From assembly GCA_963989245.1 (NCBI GenBank), contig OZ022349.1:2755959-2819958 (forward strand): a DNA stretch of 64,000 bases. Reading direction: 5' to 3'. The position numbers were made by a program, and so were the translations under genes. Shown in pieces: positions 45,982-58,287 of this stretch (position 1 is the stretch's first letter; each line of letters starts with the position of its first letter). Under the pieces are notes generated by a model. It had not been told where the DNA came from. It saw only the letters and a list, made by a program, of their open reading frames with translations, and did not search any database. Origin of the DNA: Nansenia antarctica. Its lineage: Eukaryota; Chordata; Actinopteri; Argentiniformes; Microstomatidae.

Positions 45982-46468
45982 TATTTTTAAATGACTGGAC
46001 TTTTTAAATAGGCACTACCTTTTATAAACACTGCTTTGTCTGTCTGTTTTTATTGTATGTATTAATGTATGTGACCTATGCATGTTTTTTGGGGGGGGGT
46101 TAATATTTCACAGTGTTTCACAGAGACATGTACACAACAGGACATAACAACAACAACTAGTATCCGTGGGGGAGGTTATTGTCCCATTAATAGTAGAAAA
46201 CTAGTTTTGCACTTTGTTATGCAGTACATTGTCCATAAACAGAAAATGTTTAAAAACAAAACAAAAACAAAAAAACAGGGGGGGGAGGAGGCCATGTCAC
46301 ATATCAGAAATAAACAGAAAAGAAAATGACACAACAAATGCCATAATATATGGGGGGATCACCCCCATCGGAGACAGCATCCATGTCTTACAGTCCTAAA
46401 CACAGCGGCAGCACAACACCAGCACAGTAAATAATATTGTGACCCATACATTGTAGATCTGTTACACA

Positions 46469-47446
46469 TTAGTCTTGTGTACTTTCTTGAGTGTAATCCA
46501 CCAAACCTTTCATTACAATGGCAGCCAGTCTGGTACCAATATAATCTAAGAACGGAGACCAAATCTTATAGAATGTCTTTATCTTACACTTAGACCTATA
46601 TGTCAGATATTCCATAGGAATCATATCAAAAATTACCTTGTGCCATCCAGCTATTGTAGGCGGTTTGCAGTCTATCCATTTCAGCAATATATTTTTCCTT
46701 GCACAAAAAGTGAGGATACACAGAAGTCTTTTGGAATGCATACTTTTAAGTTGTTTGTCTGGCAACCCAAACAATAGACACATGGGGTCCTTATCCAATG
46801 TAACATCTAGAATTAGATGAATTTTATCCACTATACCTTTCCAGTAATCATCTATATATCTACAAGTCCAAACACAATGAACAAAGCTCCCAACCTCGGT
46901 AATACACTTTGTACACATTTCCGATTTGTTATGATCCATTTTATGTCTAAGTTGGGGAGTAATCTGCAAACGTTGTAGTAGTCTAAATTGCGTTTCCTTC
47001 GTCCTATTACAGATTGAGATGTCGTTTGCCGATTGCCATATTAGTGACCAAGTTGCTTCATCAGTATTAATGTTCAGGTCATTATTCCAGTCTTTGGGCG
47101 TAAATGCAGGTTTGCCTTTATCATATTTCGAAAGTGCTCTATACCCAAGCCCCAGAATGCCTCTCGTCTTTCCAGCAGAGACTATCTCCTCCAGCGGAGA
47201 GGGTTGGTGACAGAGGCCAGTGTCTTTTTGGCTATTTAAAAAACTTCGTATCTGAAGGTATCTGAAAAACTCATTTCGTGGTAGGTCATATTTCTTACAT
47301 AATTGGTCAAATGAAAGTAGTATTTCCGTATCATATAAATGTCCGATAGTAACCATCCCTTTGCTGTCCCACCGCTTGAAACCCCTATCCGTGGCACCAG
47401 GGGAGAAGTCTATGTTGCCCCAAACTGGCGAGAGGGAGGATGTCAT
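46469..47446 (-). pseudogene. L1-clade ORF2 C-terminal remnant (unit 4)
   Basis: Same 325-codon truncated frame, identical in protein to the unit 3 copy as far as I compared. Confidence 0.75.
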
Positions 47447-47897
47447 AATCGTATGTTATAAATAAATAGTAAAATAATTGAGATTTCTCACATTTGCACT
47501 TTAACCTATCTTGAAGCTTTCAAGTCTCTAAGCCACAAGGCTAGCACTCAGTTTGATGACAGAAAAGTGTCAGTGTTCAAGTTTTGTTTGACAGTATGTT
47601 TTTCCTTTATTTATGCAGTGATACCTTATAATTTATCATTACCTTATTTAAGATTTTATTAAAGATTTTTATTTTTGTCAAGCTGTTTTTAAAATGATGT
47701 TAATGTTATTAACATGATTCAATAAAAATACAACAAAATCTAAGTTAAAGTGATTACAGTGTGTTTTTTTATTGGCATTCTAAAAAAAAGTTTTTTGTTT
47801 TTTTTTGTTTTTTTTAAATTCTCGCGATAATATCGTGGATCGCGATTATTTTGCCCACGATAATCGTGACATGACATTTTCTAATCGTCCCACCCCT

Positions 47898-48211
47898 ATC
47901 TGTGATGTAACAATGACCAAAGTTAGAATTCTTCAGTCATTAAGGATGTCATCATGTGATGACATCACAGTGTAGAACATGCAGCTGGGGTTCTAGAATC
48001 CAGCTGCAGTACACATTTCAGGTTCATTTACCTGTCATTCCTCTGTGAAGAGCTTGATAGATAGATTAGTTATTCGTTCTTCTCACAGTTTTTCTCCAAC
48101 TCTCGCTATCCGAAAGTCACCGCATGGACACTTGGTAATTAGGCCTCACTAGGCCTGGAAGAATAGAACCAGGCTGCTTTAGCTGCACACTTAGCCCAGC
48201 AGAGAGACACT
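47898..48211 (+). promoter_or_regulatory. 5' flank of the PABP-like gene with inverted repeats (unit 4)
   Basis: Palindrome at 47945-47966 and E-box inverted repeat at 47981-48007, unchanged from the other units. Confidence 0.3.
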
Positions 48212-51200
48212 ATGATGCTCTCACTCTATGCCTCTGCGGAGTCTCGCAAAGAGCGAGAGTTCACTAACGTGTACGTCAAGAACTTTGGGGAGGATATGGA
48301 CGACCGACGCCTGAAGGAGAGGTTTGAGAGATTCGGACCGGCCCTGAGCGTCCGGGTCATGACTGATGGCGCTGGTAGATCCGTGGGTTTTGGATTCGTC
48401 AACTTCGAGAGGCACGAGAACGCCAAGAGGGCCGTCGAGGAGATGAACGGCCAGGAGATAAACGGGAGGCGGGTCTACGTGGGCCGGGCCCAGAAGAGAG
48501 GAGAGCGCCAGGCTGTCCTGAAGAGCCAGTTTGAGCAACTGAACCAGGGCCACAGGACCACATACCAGGTGTGTGTTTATGAAGGAAAAAATGTGACAGC
48601 TGCTGGTGAAAAGTAGTCAAAGCAACCAGTAGGCAAAGTCATTTTTCAGTTTTTTTTTTTACATGTGCTTAAACTACAGATACGCTTTCGTACGCTTTCG
48701 AATGATGTGTCATACAATCACAATCCAGAGAAAAAGCTGTTTAAAGAGTTGGTTGTTTTTCACACCTTCACACAGCCAGCTAATGGGCGGTAACACAACC
48801 ACTCCTCCTCTAGATTGACAGCTGTCAATATCTGTCAGTGTTAGTCACTGGGTGAGATAGCTACAGCTAACATTATTATGTGTATAAGAAAAAGAAGCTG
48901 ATAGTCTCGGTAAACATTGCTGATGTATTTGAGGTATAAAAACATCTCACTAAACATGCTCTCTCTCTACCAGCAGGGTGTCAACCTGTACGTGAAGAAC
49001 TTGCACGACCGCTTGGACGACGACCAACTGCACAAAGAGTTCTCCCGCTTCGGAACCATCACCAGCGCGAAGGTGATGATGACGGAGGAAGGACGCAGCA
49101 AGGGATTCGGCTTCGTGTGCTTCTCCTCCCCCGAGGCGGCCACCAAGGCCGTGACCGTGATGAACGGCCGCATCGTGGCCAACAAGCCCCTGTACGTGGC
49201 CCTGGCCCAGCGCAAGGAGGAGCGGCAGGCTCTCAGAACCAACCAGAACATGGCACAGAGGATGGCCAGCGTCTGCGCCGTTCCCAACCCAGACTTCCTA
49301 CCTAACTTACCCTACCAGGTTGCTCCCCCACCTGGACTCTTCATGGCTTCTGCCATTCCACAGACCCAGGACTGTGGAACCGCCCAATACTCCTCAGCTC
49401 AGCTGAGACCCACTCATCGCTTGGCTACCTTCGAACCTGAGGCGAAACCTCAGCACTTCCAGAACACGCCCGACGACACCACCACGTCTCCATGGGCTAC
49501 CGGGCCTCAGACCTTCGAGGCTATGAAGGCCACACCCTCCCAGGTGCCCCGTAGGATGACGTCTCAGCACATAGGTCAGTTTATTTAGTGAAGCAACCCT
49601 GCGCATAGCAGGGTTCCCACGGGTCCTTGAAATCCTTGAAAGTTGTTTGTGAATTTGAGAAAAAGAAATCAAGGTCTTAAAAGTTTTGGGAAAATAGACA
49701 TGGGTCATTGAATGTGCTTGAATTCCCCCCCCCCCCCCCCCTCTCTCTCTCTCTCTAAAAAAATTATGTTTTACTCAGCTCGTCAACTACTTCTGTCTCA
49801 AACTATGCCGTGTTGAGTCCTTGAATTTGAGGGAATCGAGTCTTGAAAGTCCTTGAAAGGTGCTTGAATGGGATGTTTCAGAAGGTGTGGGGACCCCTGA
49901 CATAGAGACAAGAGCACTATCCAAACATTTGCCATAAATATCCCTTTGGTTATGCTTATCTTCCCCTCTCAGCTACCCAGGCCTTGAGAAAGCACCCTGC
50001 CGTTGCAGATGGTGATCCAGCTATGGCACGGCTGCACGCTGTGCCCCAGAACAAGTCCACAGCTGGTGTACACCACCGCCAGCAGCACACGGCTCCCCAG
50101 CCACAGGTCCCCGTGCAGCAGCCTGCTGTCCATGTCCAGGACCAGGAGACACTGACTGCCTCCATATTGGCCATGATGGCTACAGTTCCCCATGAGGACC
50201 AGAAGCAGATGATAGGTGAGTCTATTTGTTTGTTTCTATGCCAGCAGCACACGGCTCCCCAGCCACAGGTCCCCGTGCAGCAGCCTGCTGTCCATGTCCA
50301 TGTCCAGGACCAGGAGACACTGATTGCCTCCATACTGGCCATGATGGCTACAGTTCCCCATGAGGACCAGAAGCAGATGATAGGTGAGTCTATTTGTTTG
50401 TTTCTATGGATACCCATTAGCTGTTACAGTTACTGTAGAATTTCTACCTCCTGAAATGATGGCTAGGACTGGTGTTATCAAGCGAAAGGTTCTTTATATA
50501 CAAATCTGCTGACATGCACTTGTGATCACTTTCAATTCAATAAAACAAGCTGTTAGATATTCACTTTCATATTCTGGACGTACAATTCGCATTTCTCAAA
50601 AACAACAAACTGTCAACTTCTGTGAGACGTCTTGCTGCAAGGCATTCTGGAACCTGCAGTTCTGAAACCCATTCTTTAACTAATACAACAGAAATGTACT
50701 TCTTTTTTTTTAACTACCTTAACGATAAATAATAACTCTTTTAACTGTCAATCAATCATGTAACATATTAATCAATCTCTTTTAACTGTCAATCGATCAG
50801 GTAACCTTTAAAGTTACAACAGTTACTGTTACTGATATTTACTCCCCCCTCCCTCCAGGTGAGCGTCTCTTCCCATCCATCCTCAGCATGCACCCCAGCA
50901 TCGCCCCCGAGGTCACGAGCATGCTGCTGGAGATGGACAACCGTGATCTGCTGCGCCTGCTGGCGTCTCCTGAGGCGCTGCGCTACCAGGTGGATGAAGC
51001 GGTCGCTGCGCTGGAGGCCCACTGGGCTGAGGAGGCTGCACAGAAAATTGGCCACTTCCCAGAGTTCCAAGCGGCCCAGAAGAGAGGAGAGCGCCAGGCT
51101 GTCCTGAAGAGACAGTTTGAGCAACTGAACCAGGGCCACAGGACCACATACCAGGTGTGTGTTTATGAAGAAAATAATGTGACAGCTGCTGGTGAAAAGT

Positions 51201-52955
51201 AGTCAAAGCAACCAGTAGGCATTTTTCTACTAAACTAAATTTTCTACTAAACTATTTTTCTATGTACTACTAAACTACAGATTGTACGCTTTCGAATGAT
51301 GTGTCATACAATCCACAATCCAGAGAAAAAGCTGTTTAAAGACTTGGTTGTTTTTCACACCTTCACACAGCCAGCTAATGGGCGGTAACAATAGCTGGTT
51401 AACCCCACCCCCAACCACTCCCCCTCTAGCTGTCAGCTGTCAATATCTGTCAGTGTTAGTCACTGGGTCAGATAGCTACAGCTAACATTATTATGTGTAT
51501 AAGAAAAATAAGTTGATAGTCTTGGTAAACATTCTTGATGTATTTGAGCAATTCAAAACATCTCACTAAACATGCTCTCTCTCTACCAGCAGGGTGTCAA
51601 CCTGTACGTGAAGAACTTGCACGACCGCTTGGACGACGACCGACTGCACAAAGAGTTCTCCCGCTTCGGAACCATCACCAGCGCGAAGGTGATGATGACG
51701 GAGGAAGGACGCAGCAAAGGCTTCGGCTTCGTGCGCTTCTCCTCCCCCGAGGCGGCCACCAAGGCCGTGACCGAGATGAACGGCCGCATCGTGGCCAACA
51801 AGCCCCTGTACGTGGCCCTGGCCCAGCGCAAGGAGGAGCGGCAGGCTCTCAGAACCAACCAGAACATGGCACAGAGGATGGCCAGCGTCTGCGCCATTCC
51901 CAACCCAGACTTCCTACCTAACTTACCCTACCAGGTTGCTCCCCCACCTGGACTCTTCATGGCTTCTGCCATTCCACAGACCCAGGACTGTGGAACCGCC
52001 CAATACTCCTCAGCTCAGCTGAGACCCACTCATCGCTTGGCTACCTTCGAAGCTATGACACGGCTGCACGCTGTGCCCCAGAACAAGTCCACAGCTGGTG
52101 TACACCACCGCCAGCAGCACACGGCTCCCCAGCCACAGGTCCCCGTGCAGCAGCCTGCTGTCCATGTCCATGTCCAGGACCAGGAGACACTGATTGCCTC
52201 CATACTGGCCATGATGGCTACAGTTCCCCATGAGGACCAGAAGCAGATGATAGGTGAGTCTATTTGTTTGTTTCTATGGATACCCATTAGCTGTTACAGT
52301 TACTGTAGAATTTCTACCTCCTGAAATGATGGCTAGGACTGGTGTTATCAAGCGAAAGGTTCTTCATATACAAATCTGCTGACATGCACTTGTGATCACT
52401 TTCAATTCAATAAAACAAGCTGTTAGATATTCACTTTCATATTCTGGACGTACAATTCGCATTTCTCAAAAACAACAAACTGTCAACTTCTGTGAGACGT
52501 CTTGCTGCAAGGCATTCTGGAACCTGCAGTTCTGAAACCCATTCTTTAACTAATACAACAGAAATGTACTTCTTTTTTTTTAACTACCTTAATGATAAAT
52601 AATAACTCTTTTAACTGTCAATCAATCATGTAACATATTAATCAATCTCTTTTAACTGTCAATCGATCAGGTAACCTTTAAAGTTACAACAGTTACTGTT
52701 ACTGATATTTACTCCCCCCTCCCTCCAGGTGAGCGTCTCTTCCCATCCATCCTCAGCATGCACCCCAGCATCGCCCCCAAGGTCACGGGCATGCTGCTGG
52801 AGATGGACAACCGTGATCAGCTGCGCCTGCTGGCGTCTCCTGAGGCGCTGCGCTACCAGGTGGATGAAGCGGTCGCTACGCTGGAGGCCCACTGGGCTGA
52901 GGAGGCTGTACAGAAAATTGGCCACTTCCCAGAGTTCCAAGCGGCTAACGCATAA
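48212..52955 (+). CDS. PABPC-like gene lacking RRM1-2, with two MLLE modules (unit 4)
   Basis: Proposed exons are 48212-48568, 48977-49574, 49973-50383, 50859-51154, 51593-52253 and 52729-52955, with the same phases, domain order and intact frames as in units 1-3. One private change in the last exon replaces Leu by Gln in MDNRDxLRLL of the second MLLE domain, a normally hydrophobic helix position. The intron before the last exon carries a patch that matches the first-module version (see findings). As the right-most copy it sits next to single-copy DNA, so it is the copy most likely to be distinguishable by flanking markers. Confidence 0.7.
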
Positions 52956-53141
52956 AAAAGGAGACCCGGACTATGAAACAATACCGATTCACCGATGAAA
53001 TAAAATGTTAGCATTGAAAAAAAACGATTACGAAATGAATAAATTATTTCATTAGGAAATTAAATTGATGGACTCGGCTGTGTCGAGAAAAGGGTAAACT
53101 GGACCTTGACGATAAAAGTAAAAACCCTGGTTGGACTAGAT

Positions 53142-54076
53142 CAGGGGTGTCCAAACTTTTTTCACAGAGGGCCACATACAGAAAAATATACTCAAGGCTG
53201 GGCCACTCACTAGAGGTGAGGTATCGCCTCACCTCTAATGTATTAAAGTTAAATGTAGGTAAAGTATGCTTGATACCTGAATATGCTTAAAGAAAAACAG
53301 CCCATATCATAACTTTCCATTAAAAGTTTTTTTCTTTTTTTTATAAAGACGGCTCATTCTCAAAACAGCAGCCTCAGATTGCTTCTTAGTCAGAGTGATA
53401 GAGCTCGTCCCCATATTCAGCATCAACATCAGATAGGAACACTTGAAATATTCTCTGTGGTAGAGCCCTCGTGCTCTAATTATGTTGATAGTTTTCACAA
53501 CTGTGTTCATCACATCATTAAGCTGGACTGCCCTGGCACAGAGGGCTTCTTGGTGGATGATGAGTGTACAGGGTTTTTCCTGGCTCAAAATGAGGCGGAG
53601 GTGGTACCAGTGGTGTTTGACATCGGGGGGGACCCATGAAGCAGGGCTGTCTGGGGGTCCTTAAACATCAAACTTAATTTCTTGCATTCTGGTGAATTGA
53701 TATGCACCAATTTGTGCCCTTTCTGCATCAATTTATGGTAGAAATGTCATTATTTATGTAAAGGAAAACACAATATTCAGGCACCAGATGACCATTCAAA
53801 ATATAATGTAATATAATGCAATATAAGGCTCTCAGGCATTCTGTACTTTCAAATATGTATTCTCCTTGAGCAGTCAACATCAACTATCAGCTATTTCGCT
53901 AGCGAAAACGAAAGCTAACTTATTTGCGAAACAGCGCCCCCGCCACCACGTCGGCGCAATGCCGCAATTGCAGTTAGAAATGACAGAATAATTATATTTT
54001 TAGAATCTGTTTTGGGCCAATTAAAAACGGACCATGGGCCGCAGTTGGCCCGCGGGCCGTAGTTTGGACACCCCTG
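53142..54076 (-). mobile_element. hAT (Charlie-like) transposon remnant (unit 4)
   Basis: 935-bp copy with the same ends and the GACTAGAT duplication. The transposase remnant is at 53588-53307 on the minus strand. Confidence 0.8.
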
Positions 54077-54109
54077 GACTAGATAGACCAACAACAAGGC
54101 CTCCTAAGT

Positions 54110-54278
54110 GGTAACTGGACTGCACTTATATAGCGCCTTTATCCAAAGTGCTTTACAACGGCCTCTCATTCACCCATTCACACACACATTCACACACCAA
54201 CGGCGGCAAGCTACCATGCAAGGTCGCCGGCCCGCTCACTCACTGGGAGCAATTTGGGGTTCAGTGTCTTGCCCAAGG
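54110..54278 (-). mobile_element. Truncated SINE at the array edge (unit 4)
   Basis: Only the tail and body of the SINE remain. The tRNA-like head with its B-box is replaced by unrelated sequence after 54278, so this copy lacks its internal promoter. Confidence 0.7.
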
Positions 54279-54660
54279 CTCCAGCCCCGCCCACCAGGTA
54301 CCTGGACAAACACATGTTAGTAGGCCTGACAAGGGCTGTGTTCGGAATGGTATACTAGCATACTGCATACTAGCATACTCATATGCTGCATACTGCATAC
54401 TAAATTCATAATATGTATGTGAAAACCAGCCGACCATTTACACTGTATGCATACTGCCTCCCAGAATGCATTTCGCCGGGAGCGTCGAATTTAAACCTCC
54501 ATTAGCTAAAATATGTAATTTTGGCTTTACAAGTGTTAACATGTCATTTTATGAAGTTTTAATATGTTTTCAGGCGAGAAAGTAACCACATATATTCCCA
54601 AAATGTGTCCAGTTTACCAAAATAACCTGTTTATATATCGGATCTGACGATTTTTTGCGT
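54279..54660. repeat. Array-flanking DNA with a GCATACTAGCATACT-rich repeat
   Basis: From about 54335 the sequence repeats CATACT / GCATAC words after GTGTTCGGAAT, a wording common in fish DNA-transposon-like repeats. It runs to roughly 54500 and is followed by AT-rich DNA with no gene. Confidence 0.35.
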
Positions 54661-54668
54661 CTTCTTAT

Positions 54669-54721
54669 ACTGTATATATATATATAGGGTTAGGGTTAGA
54701 GAGTGAGTGAGGGAGAGAGGA

Positions 54722-54771
<50 letters not shown>

Positions 54772-54806
54772 TAGGGTTAGAGAGTGAGTGAGGGAGAGAG
54801 GAGACG
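54669..54806. repeat. (TA)n and GGGTTA-like tandem pair
   Basis: A block of (TA)n followed by GGGTTAGGGTTAGAGAGTG and GAGTGAGGGAGAGAGGAGAC occurs twice (54680-54724 and 54760-54805), separated by more (TA)n. Each block has two telomere-like GGGTTA words, too few to call a true interstitial telomere. Confidence 0.7.
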
Positions 54807-54892
54807 GCAGCCCTCGCGTCACCAGACTCTCTCCAGGGAGACTGTAGGGCTCCTCGTCTCTCCTGAGCTCGGTTGTAACGTGAACCGCGGAA

Positions 54893-56531
54893 CACGGGTC
54901 TCCAACCTTTTTTCATCCGAGAGCTACTTTGAAAAAATGTAAGTGGCCGAGAGCTACTCATATCGTATTACTTACATTCATTCACATAACGTATCAAAAC
55001 ACTCTGAAATTCTTCACTGGCATGCTCTGTTTCAAATGTCAATGTGTAAGCTCACTATAGTAGTAGCAGTATATTCTGTATCCATATATCAATGTATCAC
55101 ATCACCTCCATTTACATATCAAAAGCTTATAATTGTATGGTCCACATGTGTGTAATAAGTGCATTCACCTTTTCTAGTTTTTTCAGTCAGAAAACATTAG
55201 TATTTTTTTCTTCTTTTGTCTCTTTCAAAAAAAATTGTACATGTGTGTAATAATGCATTCACTCATTCCTACACTTGAGATGAATGTCACTGCATGGCGT
55301 CTACAAGAGTTGTGTATGCTGGAGTGTATCCACTTAGGTTCACTCTTATAGAGTAATTTAAATGCTCATCTGTCAGTCTTGTTCAGAAGTAGTAGTATTT
55401 CATTACATTCATATCAGAAAAATCTGATTCTCAAAGGTATGTAGAGCCAAATAAAACAAATACTTTCAGGGCTGCTTGGTGAATATTCTTATAGTTTTCT
55501 GGGTCTACCAGGCTCCAGAAATGTTGTGAATGTTGTTGCGATTGTAGCTGAACATTATTCTGGAGCTTTATAACCTCCATCTCCATTTCTCCAGGCTTGA
55601 CACTGAACAGTTCAGCTATCTGCTCTCAGTGTTTCCCCTAGGTTTGCTGCCTTGGGGAGGGGGTGGCATGGACTGTGGCATATGTGGTCTCGACTACCTG
55701 TCCACTTTCTCACCTGGTTCTTGCTCTCTCTCTTTGGTGTGCCGACACCATCCTGCTCTCTCTCCTTCTCTCTCCTCCTCTTTTGCTGTCAACCAAAAGG
55801 CAAACATAACAACCAGAGTATTTATAATTTAATAAGAGGTATAAATTGATCCATATCAATTCATAACATAATTCGAATTGAATATTGGGTTGCTGAAAAA
55901 TAAATTGTATATCCATCTATAGAAAACAGACATTTCCAATGAGTGAGGGTTGTGCCAATGCTTCAATCCTCTGTCCATGTACTGTAAATATACCATTATG
56001 GTATTACCATGAAGCCCAATTCTAGCAGAATAAGAAAGATTGTTTATCTACTTTAAGTAAAATAATAAAGTGCCTCCAGTTAGCTCTTTAGCTGGCAAGT
56101 GTGGAGCAGACTAGCTCATCTCATCACCTCTGAGCTAGCTAGCTAGCTAGTTCTTTGACACCATGGAACTATAATCAGACACTAGTCACAATAATAACAA
56201 CCTTTCTCTGTCAGAACACTCAGCAAGTATATTTGCTAACATTTTCAACTTGCTTACTTTCATCTGCAGACATCTCACCCTGCAAAAACTTTTGCGTCTC
56301 GCGCGCACACTTGCAAAAAAACAAATTATTCTCCAGCGCTGGGACAGTGACGTGACGACGTGTTGACAGACGGTAGCAATTTGATTGACAGCTGATATCA
56401 TTTTTTTGTGTTGGAGGGGCTGGGACATTAGTAAGGGATTGAAATTGGAAAAGGTTTCCAGGGTGATTTTTTTGGGGGAAGGCTGCATCTTTTTTACAGG
56501 TAGCTCGCGAGCGACGTGTTGGAGACCCATG
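54893..56531. mobile_element. Decayed hAT-like element
   Basis: The ends CACGGGTCTCCAAC and GTTGGAGACCCATG are inverted matches, and a GAGCTAC word follows inside each end. This is the usual opening of a fish hAT group. No clean 8-bp target duplication remains. Another hAT-style start, CAGTGTTTCCCCTAGG, lies inside at 55627, so insertions are probably nested. No transposase frame is recognisable in the 1.6 kb. Confidence 0.5.
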
Positions 56532-56539
56532 TTTTAAAG

Positions 56540-56645
56540 GGACCTTCATGGTAAATAGTGCTAATTTTAGAACTTGCCCTACAGGCGACTCGCGTGGTCT
56601 CTGCGGGCGACCTGGTGCCCGCGGGCACCGTGTTGGCTACCCCTG
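56540..56645 (-). mobile_element. hAT end fragment
   Basis: On the minus strand it starts CAGGGGTAGCCAACACGGTG and continues with GCCCGCGGGCACC, the style of another fish hAT terminus. The partner end was not found. Confidence 0.45.
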
Positions 56646-56647
56646 TG

Positions 56648-56788
56648 TTAGATGCTTTACAATAATTCCCCAAATGACCCGAAATGGTAGCTAGATTTGT
56701 CGCTAGTCGCTTTTGACTAATTAAGTCGCCATGGGGGTCTGGAAAGTCGCCAGATATAGCGGCAAAGTCGCCAAGTTGGCAACACTGC
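56648..56788. repeat. Transposon-end repeat, copy 1
   Basis: 141 bp ending AAGTTGGCAACACTGC, with repeated AGTCGCC words. It is similar in sequence to 57340-57480 in the same orientation. The reverse complement starts with GTGTTGCCAACTTGGCG, a hAT-like terminus. Confidence 0.5.
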
Positions 56789-57339
56789 TCCAGCGCTCTC
56801 TCTCCACCAGCACCCTTTCATTAGTGTGCTTGCACCGTAGGCTACTGTACTTGATCAACTGTAAATCAATGTGTGCGGGGTGTCCTCTGATATACATCGC
56901 ATTGGAAACGTGTTTAATGGATGCAAACAAAAGTAGGACCATGGATATGAACTGAAACATAAAGAAAATAATTTTAAAAAGCTGGCCCACCCTATTTTAT
57001 ACAGGCCCGCCCTTAAGTACATTGCTGCTACTGCTCCATGTCAGACTGCTACCAACTATTTTTCCCTCATCACATCTAGGATTTGCCCAGAATTTGGTAG
57101 TGAAATGTTCAATTTGGGGGTTTGGCCCAAGGACTATCATGAGCTTGTGGATTTCTATCCTAATTAGAATAGACCCCTCGCCCCTTCCTCAATTTGTCTT
57201 GTGATCAGCGTTGCCAGTGAACCGTTTGAGGGATTATTGAGTGAAACTAAAAAACTGAGTGAATATTATTGAAAGAAAAACATAGGCCTATCTACAAATA
57301 TTATACTGAACTCTACAAAAATCATTGTGATGGGATATG

Positions 57340-57480
57340 TTAGATACTTTACAGTAATTCTCCAAATGACCAGAAAAAGTAGCTAGATGTGTCGCTGGTT
57401 GCTTTTGACTAGTTAAGTCGCCACGGGTGTATGGAAAGTCGCCAGATCTAGCGACAAAGTCGCCAAGTTGGCAACACTGC
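57340..57480. repeat. Transposon-end repeat, copy 2
   Basis: Direct, diverged copy of 56648-56788. The 551 bp between them hold no recognised gene. Confidence 0.5.
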
Positions 57481-58280
57481 TTGTGATTGGATGTATTATG
57501 TGTTTTTATTTTATTTCCTTGGTTTCTTTACTTCCTAAACTACCATTATTGATTCTTTAGTTTTTTCCAACTCTGAGTGGACAGAAATAGTAGGGGGATA
57601 AAATCTCATCCCTGTGAGATTCCACAACATTTACTCTGTTGGGGAATAGTCCCCTAACCTAACCTCAGGGAGATTGTCAAAAGAGAGTCTGAATACAAGC
57701 CATGGACTGGAGCTGAACCGACTGGACATGAGGATGGATCCCCAAGAGCCCCCTAATCCACCCGATGGAGCAGCAGCCCTGACCAATGCGATTAGGATAA
57801 GGCGCCAGCTAATACAACGCATTTAAGTTAGCACATCAATAACCGCTCATTAACACAATGTAGTTGATGCACACACCATTTTTATTCGGACTGCAGGCTT
57901 TCAATGATGGAATTATTCAAATGAGTGAGAACTCTTCAGAGTTTTTTCAATTCCTCTACAATTCCCATTAGCTGCATTGCATAGGTCTCGCTGTGTTTGC
58001 AGGACCTCGTCGTCGAAGACATTGGCAGGGCTTAAAGTGGGAAAAAATCCTGTGCCTGAAACTTTTTCTTGGGGAGGGTATATATATACATATGTCTCAA
58101 TGTTAAAATGCATTAATACTGTTTTATACTCAATACAAAATAAAATAATATATTTAGATGTCTTTAAAAGAACAAACTGATAAAATCACTTCAGGCCAAA
58201 CTGATTGCATCACTTATTAAGCCACTATCACTATAACAATAGATCAATAGATCTACATCAAGTAGAATACTGATGACTAG
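57481..58280. other. No gene recognised
   Basis: AT-rich DNA with several short frames on both strands. A short frame from 57730 (starting MDPQEPPNPPDG, 30 codons) ends without a recognisable domain. I see nothing supportable here. Confidence 0.4.
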
Positions 58281-58287
58281 TGACCAG

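Larger units (their letters stand above)
27825..46377. repeat. Tandem array unit 3 (18,553 bp, carries a gypsy insertion)
   Basis: Collinear with units 1 and 2, apart from a 4,570-bp LTR retrotransposon inserted in the hAT remnant and a 7-copy minisatellite. It is the only unit in which the RT/endonuclease frame has no stop codon. Confidence 0.95.
46378..54278. repeat. Tandem array unit 4, truncated (7,901 bp)
   Basis: Collinear with the first 7.9 kb of unit 1 and then diverges abruptly within the SINE after TCTTGCCCAAGG. The minisatellite, GA tract and RT/endonuclease element are missing. It shares the 7-T spacer run with unit 1, against units 2 and 3. Confidence 0.95.

Noticed and set aside
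1..54278. The near-identical array considered as a pure assembly duplication
   Set aside because: The units differ by private base changes, different nonsense codons, minisatellite lengths and a unit-specific gypsy insertion. Independent read support is still needed.
54687..54699. GGGTTAGGGTTA considered as an interstitial telomere
   Set aside because: Only two units per block, which is within chance for repeat-rich DNA.
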